Positions 14,594 through 22,884 of a DNA stretch of 25,355 nt are shown piece by piece. Position 1 is the first letter of the stretch, and the number at the start of each line of letters is the position of its first letter. The stretch comes from Marisimplicoccus sp964437815 (GTDB lineage: Bacteria > Bacteroidota > Bacteroidia > Flavobacteriales > Flavobacteriaceae): NCBI GenBank assembly GCA_964437815.1, contig CAYTIE010000015.1, forward strand, positions 1 through 25,355. Direction: 5' to 3'. The notes beneath the pieces were generated by a model. That model was given only the letters and a program-made list of their open reading frames with translations. It had not been told where the DNA came from and did no database searches. Both the position numbers and the translations under genes were made by a program.

Positions 14594-15218
14594 CTACTTT
14601 ACATGACAATTTGAAGAAAATTTGTAACCATTAACCATATCCTTTGCTGTCATTGCTTTCTTGTTTTCTAACTGGATAATATCACACTCAATTTGACCAT
14701 TTCTTGTTGAAATGAATATTTTTTTATCTTGAATTAATAAAATATTATTTGAGTTANNNNNNNNNNNNNNNNNNNNNNNNNNNNNNNNNNNNNNNNNNNN
14801 NNNNNNNNNNNNNNNNNNNNNNNNNNNNNNNNNNNNNNNNNNNNNNNNNNNNNNNNATAGGAGCTGCTCCTCTATAATCAGGAAGTAATGATGCATGTAG
14901 GTTTATTGTTCCATGCTTCGGTATTTCATATAAAACACTTGGTAATTTCTTAAAAGCAACTACAACAATTAAACTTGGATTAACGTTCTTTATTTGTTTG
15001 ATAAAACTATAATTACTCAAATCATCAGGTTGAAGTACTCTTAAATTATTTAATTCAGAATACTTCTTTACTTCAGATTTACTCATTTTAAGACCTCTTC
15101 CTGATCTTTTGTCTGGTGAGGTTACAATACAACTTATATTTATATTTTTTTTTAGTAGAAAATCTAAAGATTTAACAGCGAAATCTGGCGTTCCTATAAA
15201 TATTACATTATTTTTCAT
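14594..15218 (-). CDS. fmt: Methionyl-tRNA formyltransferase, interrupted by gap
   Basis: Fmt formylates initiator Met-tRNA with 10-formyl-THF. The N-terminal 120 codons (15218-14857) carry IFIGTPDFAV (6-15), SPDKRSGRG (34-42) and the catalytic Asn106 and His108 in INLHASLLPDYRGAAP, at the same positions as in E. coli. The C-terminal 53 residues (14756 to the stop at 14594) show IIQLENKKAMTAKDMVNGY, the end of the family's OB-like domain. About 135-145 residues, including the catalytic Asp, fall in the 100-N gap. Since that needs about 400 nt, the apparent change of frame across the gap is not a frameshift. It overlaps the upstream ATPase gene by 11 nt. Confidence 0.93.
14757..14856. other. 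Assembly gap (100 N) inside fmt
   Basis: Exactly 100 undetermined bases. The missing part of Fmt implies a true gap of roughly 400 nt, so coordinates across it are not real distances. Confidence 0.98.
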
Positions 15219-15750
15219 TATTAAATAGATGATTTATAATAAAATTAACTCTTTCTTCTATAGTCATTTTAGGTATTTCTATAATATCTGAATTACTCTC
15301 TTTGTAGACTTTAATGATTTCAGAGTTTACTTCTTTAGATTCTTTAAAATCTTCTTGTCTCTCACTATCAGTTGTATAAATTTCTTTCCATGGTGGGAAA
15401 ACGAAAACTGTATCATATTGATAATTTAAAATAACATCTTCCCAGTAATTATTGTTTCTATTGATATATCTTAGGTATGCTAGTATATCATGAATCCCTC
15501 TGTCAAAAAACACTGTATTTCTACTATATTCTTTTTTTTGTGAATCGATATAATGTTTTGTTCTGGCTTTATATAGAGAGTTGCTAAAGCTTAAAGGGTC
15601 AGATTTAAAAGGTTTACCTCTTAAGATTATACCCCTTGATGCTTCTTCATAACATTGATACCCTTTATCTATCAATTCTTTGATAACTGATGTTTTTCCT
15701 GTTCCTGGACCTCCAGTAATAACAACTTTTTTATTTATAACTTTATTCAT
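15208..15750 (-). CDS. P-loop AAA-type ATPase (NadR/AAA_28-like)
   Basis: A 180-residue cytoplasmic NTPase or small-molecule kinase. Walker A is GGPGTGKTS at 13-21 (Lys19, Thr20). RGIHDILAYL (about 93-104), preceded by VFFDRG, is the Walker B-like/substrate region of the AAA_28 group. DSERQEDF near 128 is the lid with Arg. The length is usual for these single-domain proteins, related to the kinase domain of NadR. The substrate is unknown. Its 3' end overlaps fmt by 11 nt, so the two are probably co-transcribed. Divergent from DUF493. Confidence 0.85.
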   Translation of the reverse strand: MNKVINKKVVITGGPGTGKTSVIKELIDKGYQCYEEASRGIILRGKPFKSDPLSFSNSLYKARTKHYIDSQKKEYSRNTVFFDRGIHDILAYLRYINRNNNYWEDVILNYQYDTVFVFPPWKEIYTTDSERQEDFKESKEVNSEIIKVYKESNSDIIEIPKMTIEERVNFIINHLFNNEK

Positions 15751-15772
15751 CAGTCTATCTTTAAATCATTTA

Positions 15773-15780
15773 TATCTTTG
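15773..15780 (+). promoter_or_regulatory. Candidate -7 promoter element for DUF493/DUF4290/murA run
   Basis: TATCTTTG matches TAnnTTTG and lies 27 nt upstream of the proposed TTG start. No TTG at the -33 distance. Confidence 0.4.
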
Positions 15781-15807
15781 CTCTATTAATTTACAAAAAT
15801 AGATAGC

Positions 15808-16101
15808 TTGACCAACATAAGTAAAAAATCAAATGATTTTTATAAAAGATTTAAGACTCAATTGAATGAATCTCAAAATTGGCCAGGTTCATATATGTTT
15901 AAATTTATTATAAAAAATAATTCTAAAGACCTAGATAAATTAAAAATGATTTTATCTGATTATAAAGGAGATTTTAAAGTTAAATCATCAGATAAAGGTA
16001 ATTATAAAAGCATCTCATTTCAGGGGTTTTTTAAATCTCCAACTGAAATTATAGGTATTTATAAAAAAGTTAATTCTTTAGATAATATTATTTCACTATA
16101 G
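15808..16101 (+). CDS. DUF493 family protein
   Basis: A 97-residue soluble protein of the YbeD/DUF493 ferredoxin-like fold: FYKRFKTQLNESQNWPGSYMFKFIIKN, then KLKMILSD, SSDKGNYKSISFQGFFKSPTEI and IGIYKKV. The start is a TTG at 15808. The frame is closed by TAA at 15787 and has no ATG before Met30, which would lose conserved sequence. Function is unknown; E. coli YbeD has been tied to lipoate biology only loosely. First of a co-directional run with DUF4290 and murA. Confidence 0.82.
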   Translation: MTNISKKSNDFYKRFKTQLNESQNWPGSYMFKFIIKNNSKDLDKLKMILSDYKGDFKVKSSDKGNYKSISFQGFFKSPTEIIGIYKKVNSLDNIISL

Positions 16102-16145
16102 TTAGAATATTAAAATTTCTTAAATTGCATTAATTCCTTAATCTT

Positions 16146-16781
16146 ATGGACACATTAGTATATAACACACAAAAGAAAAAACTTATTATTCCTGAATATG
16201 GAAGACATATTCATGAGATGATTGATCAAGCTGTTGCATTAAAAGATAAAGAAAAAAGAAATGAAATGGCTAAGGCTATAATTGGTGTTATGGGTAACTT
16301 AAACCCTCACCTTAGAGATGTTCCAGATTTTCAACATAAACTATGGGCTCAACTTTTTATTATGTCTGATTTTCAACTAGATGTTGAAAGTCCTTATGAA
16401 AAACCATCAAAAGAAGTTTATGAAAAGAGAAAGCCAAATAAATTAGATTATCCTCAAAATTTTCCGAAATATAGGTTTTATGGTAATAATATTAAACGAA
16501 TGATCGATTTTACAATTACTTGGGATAATTCTGATTTGAAAGGAAAATTGATATTGACTATAGCTAATCATATGAAGAAATGTTTTCTTAACTGGAATAA
16601 AGATACGGTTGAAGATCAAGTTATTCTTGATCATCTAATTGAGCTATCTGATGGTAATCTTAAAGTTTTAGACGAGGATCTTCCACTAACTGATTCGGTG
16701 GAATTTCTTAAGAATAGACCTAAAAATAATGGTTATAAATCAACTAACAAGTCTAGAAAAAAGCCAAAAAGAAGGTATTAA
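16146..16781 (+). CDS. DUF4290 domain-containing protein
   Basis: A 211-residue protein with a DUF4290 domain over about residues 1-190. Marks: YNTQKKKLIIPEYGRHIHEM near the N-terminus, KAIIGVMGNLNPHLRDVPDFQHKLWAQLFIMSDF (43-77) and NHMKKCFLNWNKDTV near 140-155. The C-terminal 25 residues are strongly basic (SRKKPKRRY), suggesting nucleic-acid or ribosome contact, which is inference. DUF4290 is confined to Bacteroidota and is commonly directly upstream of murA, as here with a one-nt TAATG overlap. Function unknown. Confidence 0.9.
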   Translation: MDTLVYNTQKKKLIIPEYGRHIHEMIDQAVALKDKEKRNEMAKAIIGVMGNLNPHLRDVPDFQHKLWAQLFIMSDFQLDVESPYEKPSKEVYEKRKPNKLDYPQNFPKYRFYGNNIKRMIDFTITWDNSDLKGKLILTIANHMKKCFLNWNKDTVEDQVILDHLIELSDGNLKVLDEDLPLTDSVEFLKNRPKNNGYKSTNKSRKKPKRRY

Positions 16782-18088
16782 TGAATAGTGTTAGGATAAC
16801 TGGTGGCAAGAGCTTAAAGGGAGAGGTTATTCCTCAAGGTGCAAAAAATGAAGCATTACAGATTTTGTCTGCTGTTTTGTTGACAGATGATAAAGTAACG
16901 ATAAATAATGTCCCTGATATTATTGATGTTAACAAGCTAATAGAAATTCTTAAAAAATTAGGTGTTAGTTGCTCTTTTTTAAAAAATGGTTCTTATGAAT
17001 TTTCTGCTAAGTCAATTAATTTAGATTATTTGAAATCTGATGAATTTATATTACATGCTAAATCATTAAGAGGTTCTATTATGCTTGTTGGACCCTTATT
17101 GACTCGCTATAAAACTGCTTCTATCCCAAGACCGGGAGGAGATAAAATAGGAAGAAGAAGATTAGACACTCATTTTATTAATCTTGAAAAACTTGGAGCT
17201 AAATTAGATTATGACTCTAAAAATAGAATATATAATGTAAAAACAAATGGTCTGGTTGGAACAAATATCTTATTAGATGAAGCCTCTGTAACTGGTACTG
17301 CAAATTTAATTATGGCTTCTGTTCTTGCAAAAGGTAAAACTACTATATATAATGCTGCCTGCGAACCATATATTCAGCAGTTGTGCGGTTTATTGGTTAA
17401 AATGGGAGCTAACATTGAAGGTATTGGTTCAAACCTACTAGTCATATCTGGTGTAAGAAAACTTAGTGGAGCTAATCATACAATTCTCCCTGATATGATA
17501 GAAATTGGAAGCTGGATAGGTTTAGCTGCTATGACTAAAAGTGAAATTAAAATTAAAAATGTTTCTTGGGAAAACTTAGGCCAGATACCTAATACCTTTA
17601 GAAAACTTGGAATTAAAATTTTAAAAGAAGGTGATGATATGATTATTCCTTCCCATAAAGATGGTTATGAGATATCAAATTATATTGATGGATCTATACT
17701 TACGATATCTGATGCTCCATGGCCTGGTTTCAGTCCAGATCTTATAAGTATTGTATTAGTTGTCGCAACACAGGCAAGAGGAAGCGTATTAGTTCATCAA
17801 AAAATGTTTGAGAGCAGACTCTTTTTTGTTGATAAACTTATTGACATGGGTGCTAAGATCATTCTGTCTGATCCTCATAGAGCATCTGTTATTGGACTTG
17901 ACTTTAAGTCTGAATTAAAGGCAACCGTAATGTCTTCTCCTGATATAAGAGCAGGAATAGCTCTCCTTATAGCAGCCTTATCAGCTAATGGTACTAGTGT
18001 TATTCAAAATGTGGAGCAGATTGATAGAGGGTATGAGAATATAGTATCTAGATTAAAGAAACTAGGAGCTTCAATTGAAAGAGTCTAA
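16781..18088 (+). CDS. murA: UDP-N-acetylglucosamine 1-carboxyvinyltransferase with Asp at the active-site Cys position
   Basis: MurA transfers enolpyruvate from PEP to UDP-GlcNAc, the first committed step of peptidoglycan synthesis, in the cytoplasm. The 435-residue length, GAKNEALQ with catalytic Lys22, RGSIMLVGPLL (97-107) and the C-terminal NVEQIDRGYENI are typical. The active-site loop reads RPGGDKIGRRRLDTH, so residue 121 is Asp where E. coli has Cys115. Asp variants remain active but cannot be alkylated by fosfomycin. The variant appears characteristic of Bacteroidota, so it is not a recent mutation. Coupled to DUF4290; a convergent gene follows with no spacer. Confidence 0.95.
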   Translation: MNSVRITGGKSLKGEVIPQGAKNEALQILSAVLLTDDKVTINNVPDIIDVNKLIEILKKLGVSCSFLKNGSYEFSAKSINLDYLKSDEFILHAKSLRGSIMLVGPLLTRYKTASIPRPGGDKIGRRRLDTHFINLEKLGAKLDYDSKNRIYNVKTNGLVGTNILLDEASVTGTANLIMASVLAKGKTTIYNAACEPYIQQLCGLLVKMGANIEGIGSNLLVISGVRKLSGANHTILPDMIEIGSWIGLAAMTKSEIKIKNVSWENLGQIPNTFRKLGIKILKEGDDMIIPSHKDGYEISNYIDGSILTISDAPWPGFSPDLISIVLVVATQARGSVLVHQKMFESRLFFVDKLIDMGAKIILSDPHRASVIGLDFKSELKATVMSSPDIRAGIALLIAALSANGTSVIQNVEQIDRGYENIVSRLKKLGASIERV

Positions 18089-18161
18089 CTAATTGGTGTA
18101 ATTACCAAAAATTTCATTTAATTTATTTTCTCTGTATTTAAAGATCTTATCTAACTTATTT
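18089..18161 (-). CDS. C-terminal fragment of an uncertain gene
   Basis: Between the gap and the end of murA, only one minus-strand frame is open: 23 residues ending EIFGNYTN and a TAG stop that abuts the murA stop. It would be the C-terminus of Maf if the gap is short, but it does not resemble the usual Maf ending (a conserved MGLP segment close to the C-terminus). It may therefore belong to a different downstream gene. Too short to identify. Confidence 0.4.
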
Positions 18162-18261
18162 NNNNNNNNNNNNNNNNNNNNNNNNNNNNNNNNNNNNNNN
18201 NNNNNNNNNNNNNNNNNNNNNNNNNNNNNNNNNNNNNNNNNNNNNNNNNNNNNNNNNNNNN
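18162..18261. other. Assembly gap (100 N)
   Basis: Exactly 100 undetermined bases that remove most of the Maf protein. About 145 residues of Maf are missing, so at least about 400 nt of real sequence is likely hidden here. Confidence 0.98.
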
Positions 18262-18406
18262 TTCCAATAAGTTTTGAAGGAAAGTCTTCTTTAACATTAA
18301 TTGTTTTAACTGAAAAATTGACACCAGTCATTTCAAGAAGTTGTTTTCTTCTAGAAGAAGAAGATCCTAAGATAATTTTATATTTTGAGTTATTAATTAA
18401 ATCCAT
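18262..18406 (-). CDS. maf: Maf family nucleotide pyrophosphatase, N-terminal part
   Basis: 48 codons before the gap. The start is ATG 18406, overlapping the KdsC-like gene by 10 nt. KIILGSSSSRRKQLLEMTG (10-28) is the conserved Maf N-terminus: a glycine-serine phosphate-binding loop and the RR pair (usually ASxSPRR). Maf proteins hydrolyse noncanonical nucleotides such as dTTP/UTP or m7GTP. The first substitution in the loop (Gly for Ala) is mild. The catalytic Asp lies in the missing part. The pair KdsC-like/Maf on one strand is common in Flavobacteria. Confidence 0.78.
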
Positions 18407-18900
18407 TTATTATGAATCCTCATAACTTGTTCAATAACATCTCTCACGCATCCTTCACCACCCTTTTTATCTGAAATGTAGTCACATACTTCTTTAACAT
18501 CTATAGATGCATCTGAAGGACAAGCAGATATTTTTACAATTTTTAAAACCTCTATATCAGGATTATCATCACCCATATAAAGAATATTGTCAGGGCTTAT
18601 ATTTTTTTTAGTTATATAATCATTAAAAACTTTAAGTTTGTCAAATGCGCTAATAAAAACATCTTCTACTCCTAGTGATTTTAATCGTTTCTTTATATTG
18701 TCCTGTGTACCTCCAGATATAATTACAAAATTATAACCTCTTGAAATTGCGTGTTTTATCGCATACCCATCCTTAGCTTGAAACTGTCTGTCTATTTTCC
18801 CATCATGAGTATATATAATCTTACCATTTGTCATAACACCATCAACATCTAGGATAAATGTTGTTATGTCTTTTAGGAATTCTTTATAGTTATTTTTCAT
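18397..18900 (-). CDS. HAD-family KdsC-like phosphatase (3-deoxy-D-manno-octulosonate 8-phosphate phosphatase type)
   Basis: A 167-residue HAD hydrolase of subfamily III without cap, as in KdsC. Motif I is ILDVDGVMTNG (Asp18 nucleophile, Asp20); motif II is the Ser/Gly pair in VIISGG near 58-63; motif III Lys is in FDKLK near 86-90; motif IV is GDDNPD near 110-115. It also has the KdsC-typical Gly-rich end KKGGEGCVRDVIEQVM. In the KDO pathway it dephosphorylates KDO-8-P for lipopolysaccharide. Many Flavobacteria have more than one KdsC-like protein, so the substrate is uncertain. Overlaps maf by 10 nt. Confidence 0.86.
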   Translation of the reverse strand: MKNNYKEFLKDITTFILDVDGVMTNGKIIYTHDGKIDRQFQAKDGYAIKHAISRGYNFVIISGGTQDNIKKRLKSLGVEDVFISAFDKLKVFNDYITKKNISPDNILYMGDDNPDIEVLKIVKISACPSDASIDVKEVCDYISDKKGGEGCVRDVIEQVMRIHNKWI

Positions 18901-18919
18901 ATTAGTTATAAATAGGCCA

Positions 18920-18927
18920 CAAATTTA
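18920..18927 (-). promoter_or_regulatory. Candidate -7 promoter element for the KdsC-like/maf pair
   Basis: TAAATTTG on the minus strand matches TAnnTTTG and lies 19 nt before the start codon. No TTG at the -33 distance. Confidence 0.4.
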
Positions 18928-18982
18928 AACAACTTTAACATCTTATTCATTAGTTTTATTCCTTAATATAAAATTTCATAAT

Positions 18983-18990
18983 TATCTTTG
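18983..18990 (+). promoter_or_regulatory. Candidate -7 promoter element for the ccs/amidinotransferase/ctlX run
   Basis: TATCTTTG matches TAnnTTTG, 10 nt before the first ATG of the cytochrome c maturation gene. The -33 element is not obvious. Confidence 0.4.
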
Positions 18991-19000
18991 CCTTCTCTAA

Positions 19001-21971
19001 ATGATGTCAAAAATTTTTAAATATTTATTTTCTTCAAAATTCATGTTAATCCTAATGGTATTATTTCCTTTTTCAATGGGATTAGGTACTTTTTTAGAAA
19101 GTTGGTATTCAACTGAGGCTGCAAGAATATGGGTTTATAATGCATGGTGGTTTGAAATACTGATGGTTCTGCTTATTGTTTGTTTTTTAGGAAATATAAA
19201 AAAATATAATCTTTTATCTAAAGGTAAAAGAGCAGTCCTTTTAATGCATTTATCATGGGTGCTAATTCTTCTTGGTGCTTTTGTAACAAGATATTTAGGT
19301 GATGAAGGAGTTATGCCTATTAGAGAAAATACTGTCTCTAATAGCTACCTTTCAGAAAAAACATATTTAAAAGTTTTAATTGATGGAGAAAAAGATGGGG
19401 AGGAGCAAAGAAAAACATTGAAAAGTAAGCTCTTAATGTCAGAGCATACAAATAATAATTTTAAAATTTTTGATGATTTTAACAAAGAGATATTCTCAAT
19501 TGAATATAAAGACTTTCGAGAGAATGTTACGGAAGGTCTAGTTTTAGATCCTGAAGGTGAAATATATATAAAATTAATTGAGGCTTCTGATGGAAATAGA
19601 CGTGAACATTATATTAAGGAAGGGGAGGTATCAAGTATTAACAATATTCTGTTTACTCTTAATTACCAGGTTAAGGGAGCGGTAAATATATCTTCAGTTA
19701 AGGGAGAGTATTTTATAAACTCCCCCTTTGAGGGAGAGTTTATGGTTATGTCAACTCAGGCTCAAGGAGAGCTGACTTCTAATTCAACACAGACTCTAGA
19801 ACTTAGATCTCTGTATCAGATACCAGGATTTCAATTTGTTTTTCCTGAACCTCCACTTAGAGGCGTTTTTGATATCGTTGATGTCCAAGAGAGTGATGGT
19901 GTTCAACAGGATGTATTAGTTGTTAATGTCAATTATAAAGGAGAAACCAAAGAGGTTAGCTTAATGGGTGGAAAAGGTTTTGTTAATAATCCTAAAAAAA
20001 TTACAATTAATAATCTTGATTTTTATCTATCCTATGGCTCAGATGAGGTTGAAATTCCATTTTCCATAAGATTAAATGATTTTATTGCAGAAAAATACCC
20101 AGGGACAGAGAGCAGCTACTCTTCATTTATGAGCAGGGTAACAGTAGAAAGTGAAAATACTTTTGATTATGATATTTATATGAATAATATTTTAAATCAT
20201 AAAGGATATAGGTTTTTTCAGGCTTCTTTTGATCCAGATGAAAAAGGAACTATACTTTCTGTAAATAAAGATTTTTGGGGAACATTTATAACTTATTCTG
20301 GCTATCTGCTTCTTTTCTTTAGTATGACCGGAATCTTTTTTATTGGAAAAACAAGATTTAAATTCCTTTCAAGGCAACTTAACAAGAAAACTTTGTCGAT
20401 TCTTTTTTTTACAACTCTACCATTTGCTAATGCCCAAATTCATAACTCTTTTATTAAAACGGAATCTATTGATTCGGTAATACTATCACATTCTTATTCT
20501 GAAGACCATGCTAAAAAGTTTGGGGAAATTATTATTCAAGATAGTGGTGGAAGGATGAAACCTGCTAATACATTCTCTTCTGAATTACTTAGAAAAGTTA
20601 GTAGATCAGATAATTATAAAGGGCTTAATTCAGATCAAGTTTTACTTTCTATAATGGACAACCCATCTTTATGGTTTAATGTGCCATTAATATATCTAAA
20701 ATCCGGTCAAAAAGGTGATACTGTAAGAAAAGTTATTGGAGTTTCTAATGATGCAAAGAAAGCCTCTTTAAGGTCCTTTTTTGATGAACTAGGTAATTAT
20801 AAACTTGCCGAAAATCTTGAGAAAGCATATCTATCAGTTATTCCAACGCAAATAGAAAAAGATTTTATTCAAGTTGATAGAAGGGTAAACCTTCTATATT
20901 CTGCTTTAGAAGGTAAGATAATGAGAATTTTTCCAGTTCCTAATGATGAAAATAACAAGTGGGTTTCTTATCCAGAAATAGATGAATTTAACTTTGAAGG
21001 TGCTGACTCATTGTATGTCAAAAATGTATTACCATTATATTTTCAAACTCTAGACCTTTCTAGAGAGTCAAATGATTATGCTCAATCTGAAGAGCTTTTA
21101 GAGAGCATTAGTGGATTCCAAAGAAGATTTGGAGGTGATGTTATTCCAGCTTCAAATAAATTAAAGGCAGAAATTGTATATAATAAGGTTGATATATTTA
21201 ATAGATTATATACTTACTACCTTTTATCAGGTTTAGGGTTACTGATGGTTTTAATTTTTCAGATATTTTATGATAATAGGTTTAGCTCTNNNNNNNNNNN
21301 NNNNNNNNNNNNNNNNNNNNNNNNNNNNNNNNNNNNNNNNNNNNNNNNNNNNNNNNNNNNNNNNNNNNNNNNNNNNNNNNNNNNNNNNNCCTTCAATTGC
21401 AAATCTTCAACCAGTTCTAGATAGTTATTGGCTTATGATTCATGTGGCTGTTATTGTTGGTAGTTATGGGCCATTTACTATAGGAATGATCTTAGGGATA
21501 GTTGCGCTTTTCTTAACAATACTTTCTAATAAAAAGAACAGGCAAGTAATGTCTAAAAAACTAGAAGAACTAACTATTGTAAATGAATTATCATTAACAA
21601 TAGGTCTTATAATGCTTACTATAGGGAATTTTTTAGGTGGAATGTGGGCAAATGAAAGTTGGGGGAGGTATTGGGGTTGGGATCCAAAAGAAACTTGGGC
21701 ATTAATTAGTATTATTATTTATGCGGCTGTTCTTCATTTAAGAATAGTTCCAAAACTTGGTAGTAAATGGTTGTTTAATCTTATGAGTATCCTTGCATTT
21801 GCTTCAATTATGATGACATACTTTGGTGTAAATTTTTATTTGACAGGTCTTCACTCTTATGCATCAGGAGAAAAAGTTATTACACCAACTTTTGTTTATT
21901 ATTCTTTAATTTTTGTAACAATTTTAGGTCTAATTTCTTACTTTGTAAATAAGAAGAATAAAGTACTCTAA
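19001..21971 (+). CDS. Fused cytochrome c biogenesis protein (Ccs1/ResB-CcsA), interrupted by gap
   Basis: A system II cytochrome c synthase of the fused Bacteroidota type, which carries heme across the membrane and attaches it to apocytochromes. The N-terminal ResB-like part has membrane segments at about 12-30, 46-63 and 78-95, a large periplasmic domain and another segment near 430-450, followed by a hydrophobic stretch ending FANAQ. After the gap the CcsA part has the WWD heme motif (WGRYWGWDPKETWALI) and three candidate heme-ligand His residues: YWLMIHVAVI, AAVLHLR and TGLHSYASG. About 763 codons precede and 193 follow the gap; roughly 95-110 residues are probably missing. Either ATG at 19001 or 19004 may start it. 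The downstream hydrolase gene begins at the next base. Confidence 0.9.
21290..21389. other. Assembly gap (100 N) inside the cytochrome c biogenesis gene
   Basis: Exactly 100 undetermined bases. The frames on the two sides do not match across 100 nt, although the protein halves clearly belong together, so the gap length is nominal. Confidence 0.98.
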
Positions 21972-22883
21972 ATGATTGAAGTAAAGGTAGATAATGAATA
22001 TTCAACCCTGAAATCAGTTATACTTGGTTTAGCTGAAGATATGGGTGATCCTCCAAAAGTTTTTGATGTTTATGATCCTAGATCTCTCTATCATATTAAA
22101 AATAACTCTTATCCAAATGAAGTTGATGTAAAAAAAGATGTAGAGTCTTTTTATAAAATCCTTATAAAACATAATGTAGATGTATTAAGGCCAAGCAATA
22201 TAAAGAATTGTAATCAAGTTTTTGCAAGAGACTTAGGTTTCGTAATTTCAAATATATTTTTTCAATCTAATATTGTTCCTAATAGAGAAGAAGAGTTAAT
22301 AGGTATATCAGATACTATTAGCACTTTAGATGCAGGTGTCGTAAAATTACCTGATTATATGCATATAGAAGGGGGAGATGTTGTCGTTCATAACGACAAA
22401 ATATTTATTGGCACTTATTCTGGAGACGATTATTCAGATTTAATAACAGCAAGAACCAATCAGGAGTCTATAGTATATTTGGAAAAAATGATTCCAAGTA
22501 AAGAAATTATGTCAGTAGATATAAAAAAATCAAATACTGATATTTATGAAAATGTTCTTCATTTGGATTGTTGTTTCCAGCCTATTGGAAAGAGTAAAGC
22601 TATAATTTGTCCGGATTCTTTTGTAGATAAAAATGATGTAGATTATATAATTAATTATTTTGGTAAAAGTAATTCGTATATAGCGCATAATCAAGAAGCT
22701 TACATGCTGATATCCAATCTATTAGTGTTATCTCCTGAAGTGATAGTTTCAGATAAAAGATTTAAAAAATTAAATACTTGGTTAGAAAAAAAGGGCTTTC
22801 TTGTCGAGAAGATTTCATATGAAAGTGTATCCAAGATGTCTGGACTTTTTAGATGCTCCACATTACCATTGTTAAGAGAATAA
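21972..22883 (+). CDS. Amidinotransferase-fold hydrolase (arginine deiminase/DDAH-like)
   Basis: A 303-residue enzyme of the guanidine-modifying superfamily (pentein fold). Its catalytic triad is visible: VFARDLGF near 87-94, HIEGGDVVVH near 133-142, His in VLHLDCCFQP near 195-204 and the nucleophile Cys295 in GLFRCSTLPLLRE. Family members act on arginine, methylated arginines or transfer amidino groups. The next gene, ctlX, consumes citrulline, so hydrolysis of arginine to citrulline and ammonia is the simplest proposal; DDAH activity is the alternative. It begins directly at the stop of the cytochrome c gene and ends one nt before ctlX, so it is probably part of one operon. Confidence 0.85.
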   Translation: MIEVKVDNEYSTLKSVILGLAEDMGDPPKVFDVYDPRSLYHIKNNSYPNEVDVKKDVESFYKILIKHNVDVLRPSNIKNCNQVFARDLGFVISNIFFQSNIVPNREEELIGISDTISTLDAGVVKLPDYMHIEGGDVVVHNDKIFIGTYSGDDYSDLITARTNQESIVYLEKMIPSKEIMSVDIKKSNTDIYENVLHLDCCFQPIGKSKAIICPDSFVDKNDVDYIINYFGKSNSYIAHNQEAYMLISNLLVLSPEVIVSDKRFKKLNTWLEKKGFLVEKISYESVSKMSGLFRCSTLPLLRE

Positions 22884-22884
22884 T

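Noticed and set aside
14485..14600. Short open stretch (about 38 codons, minus strand) between fmt and HU
   Set aside because: It has no ATG start, overlaps the HU promoter candidate and resembles nothing I recognise; chance openness is likely.
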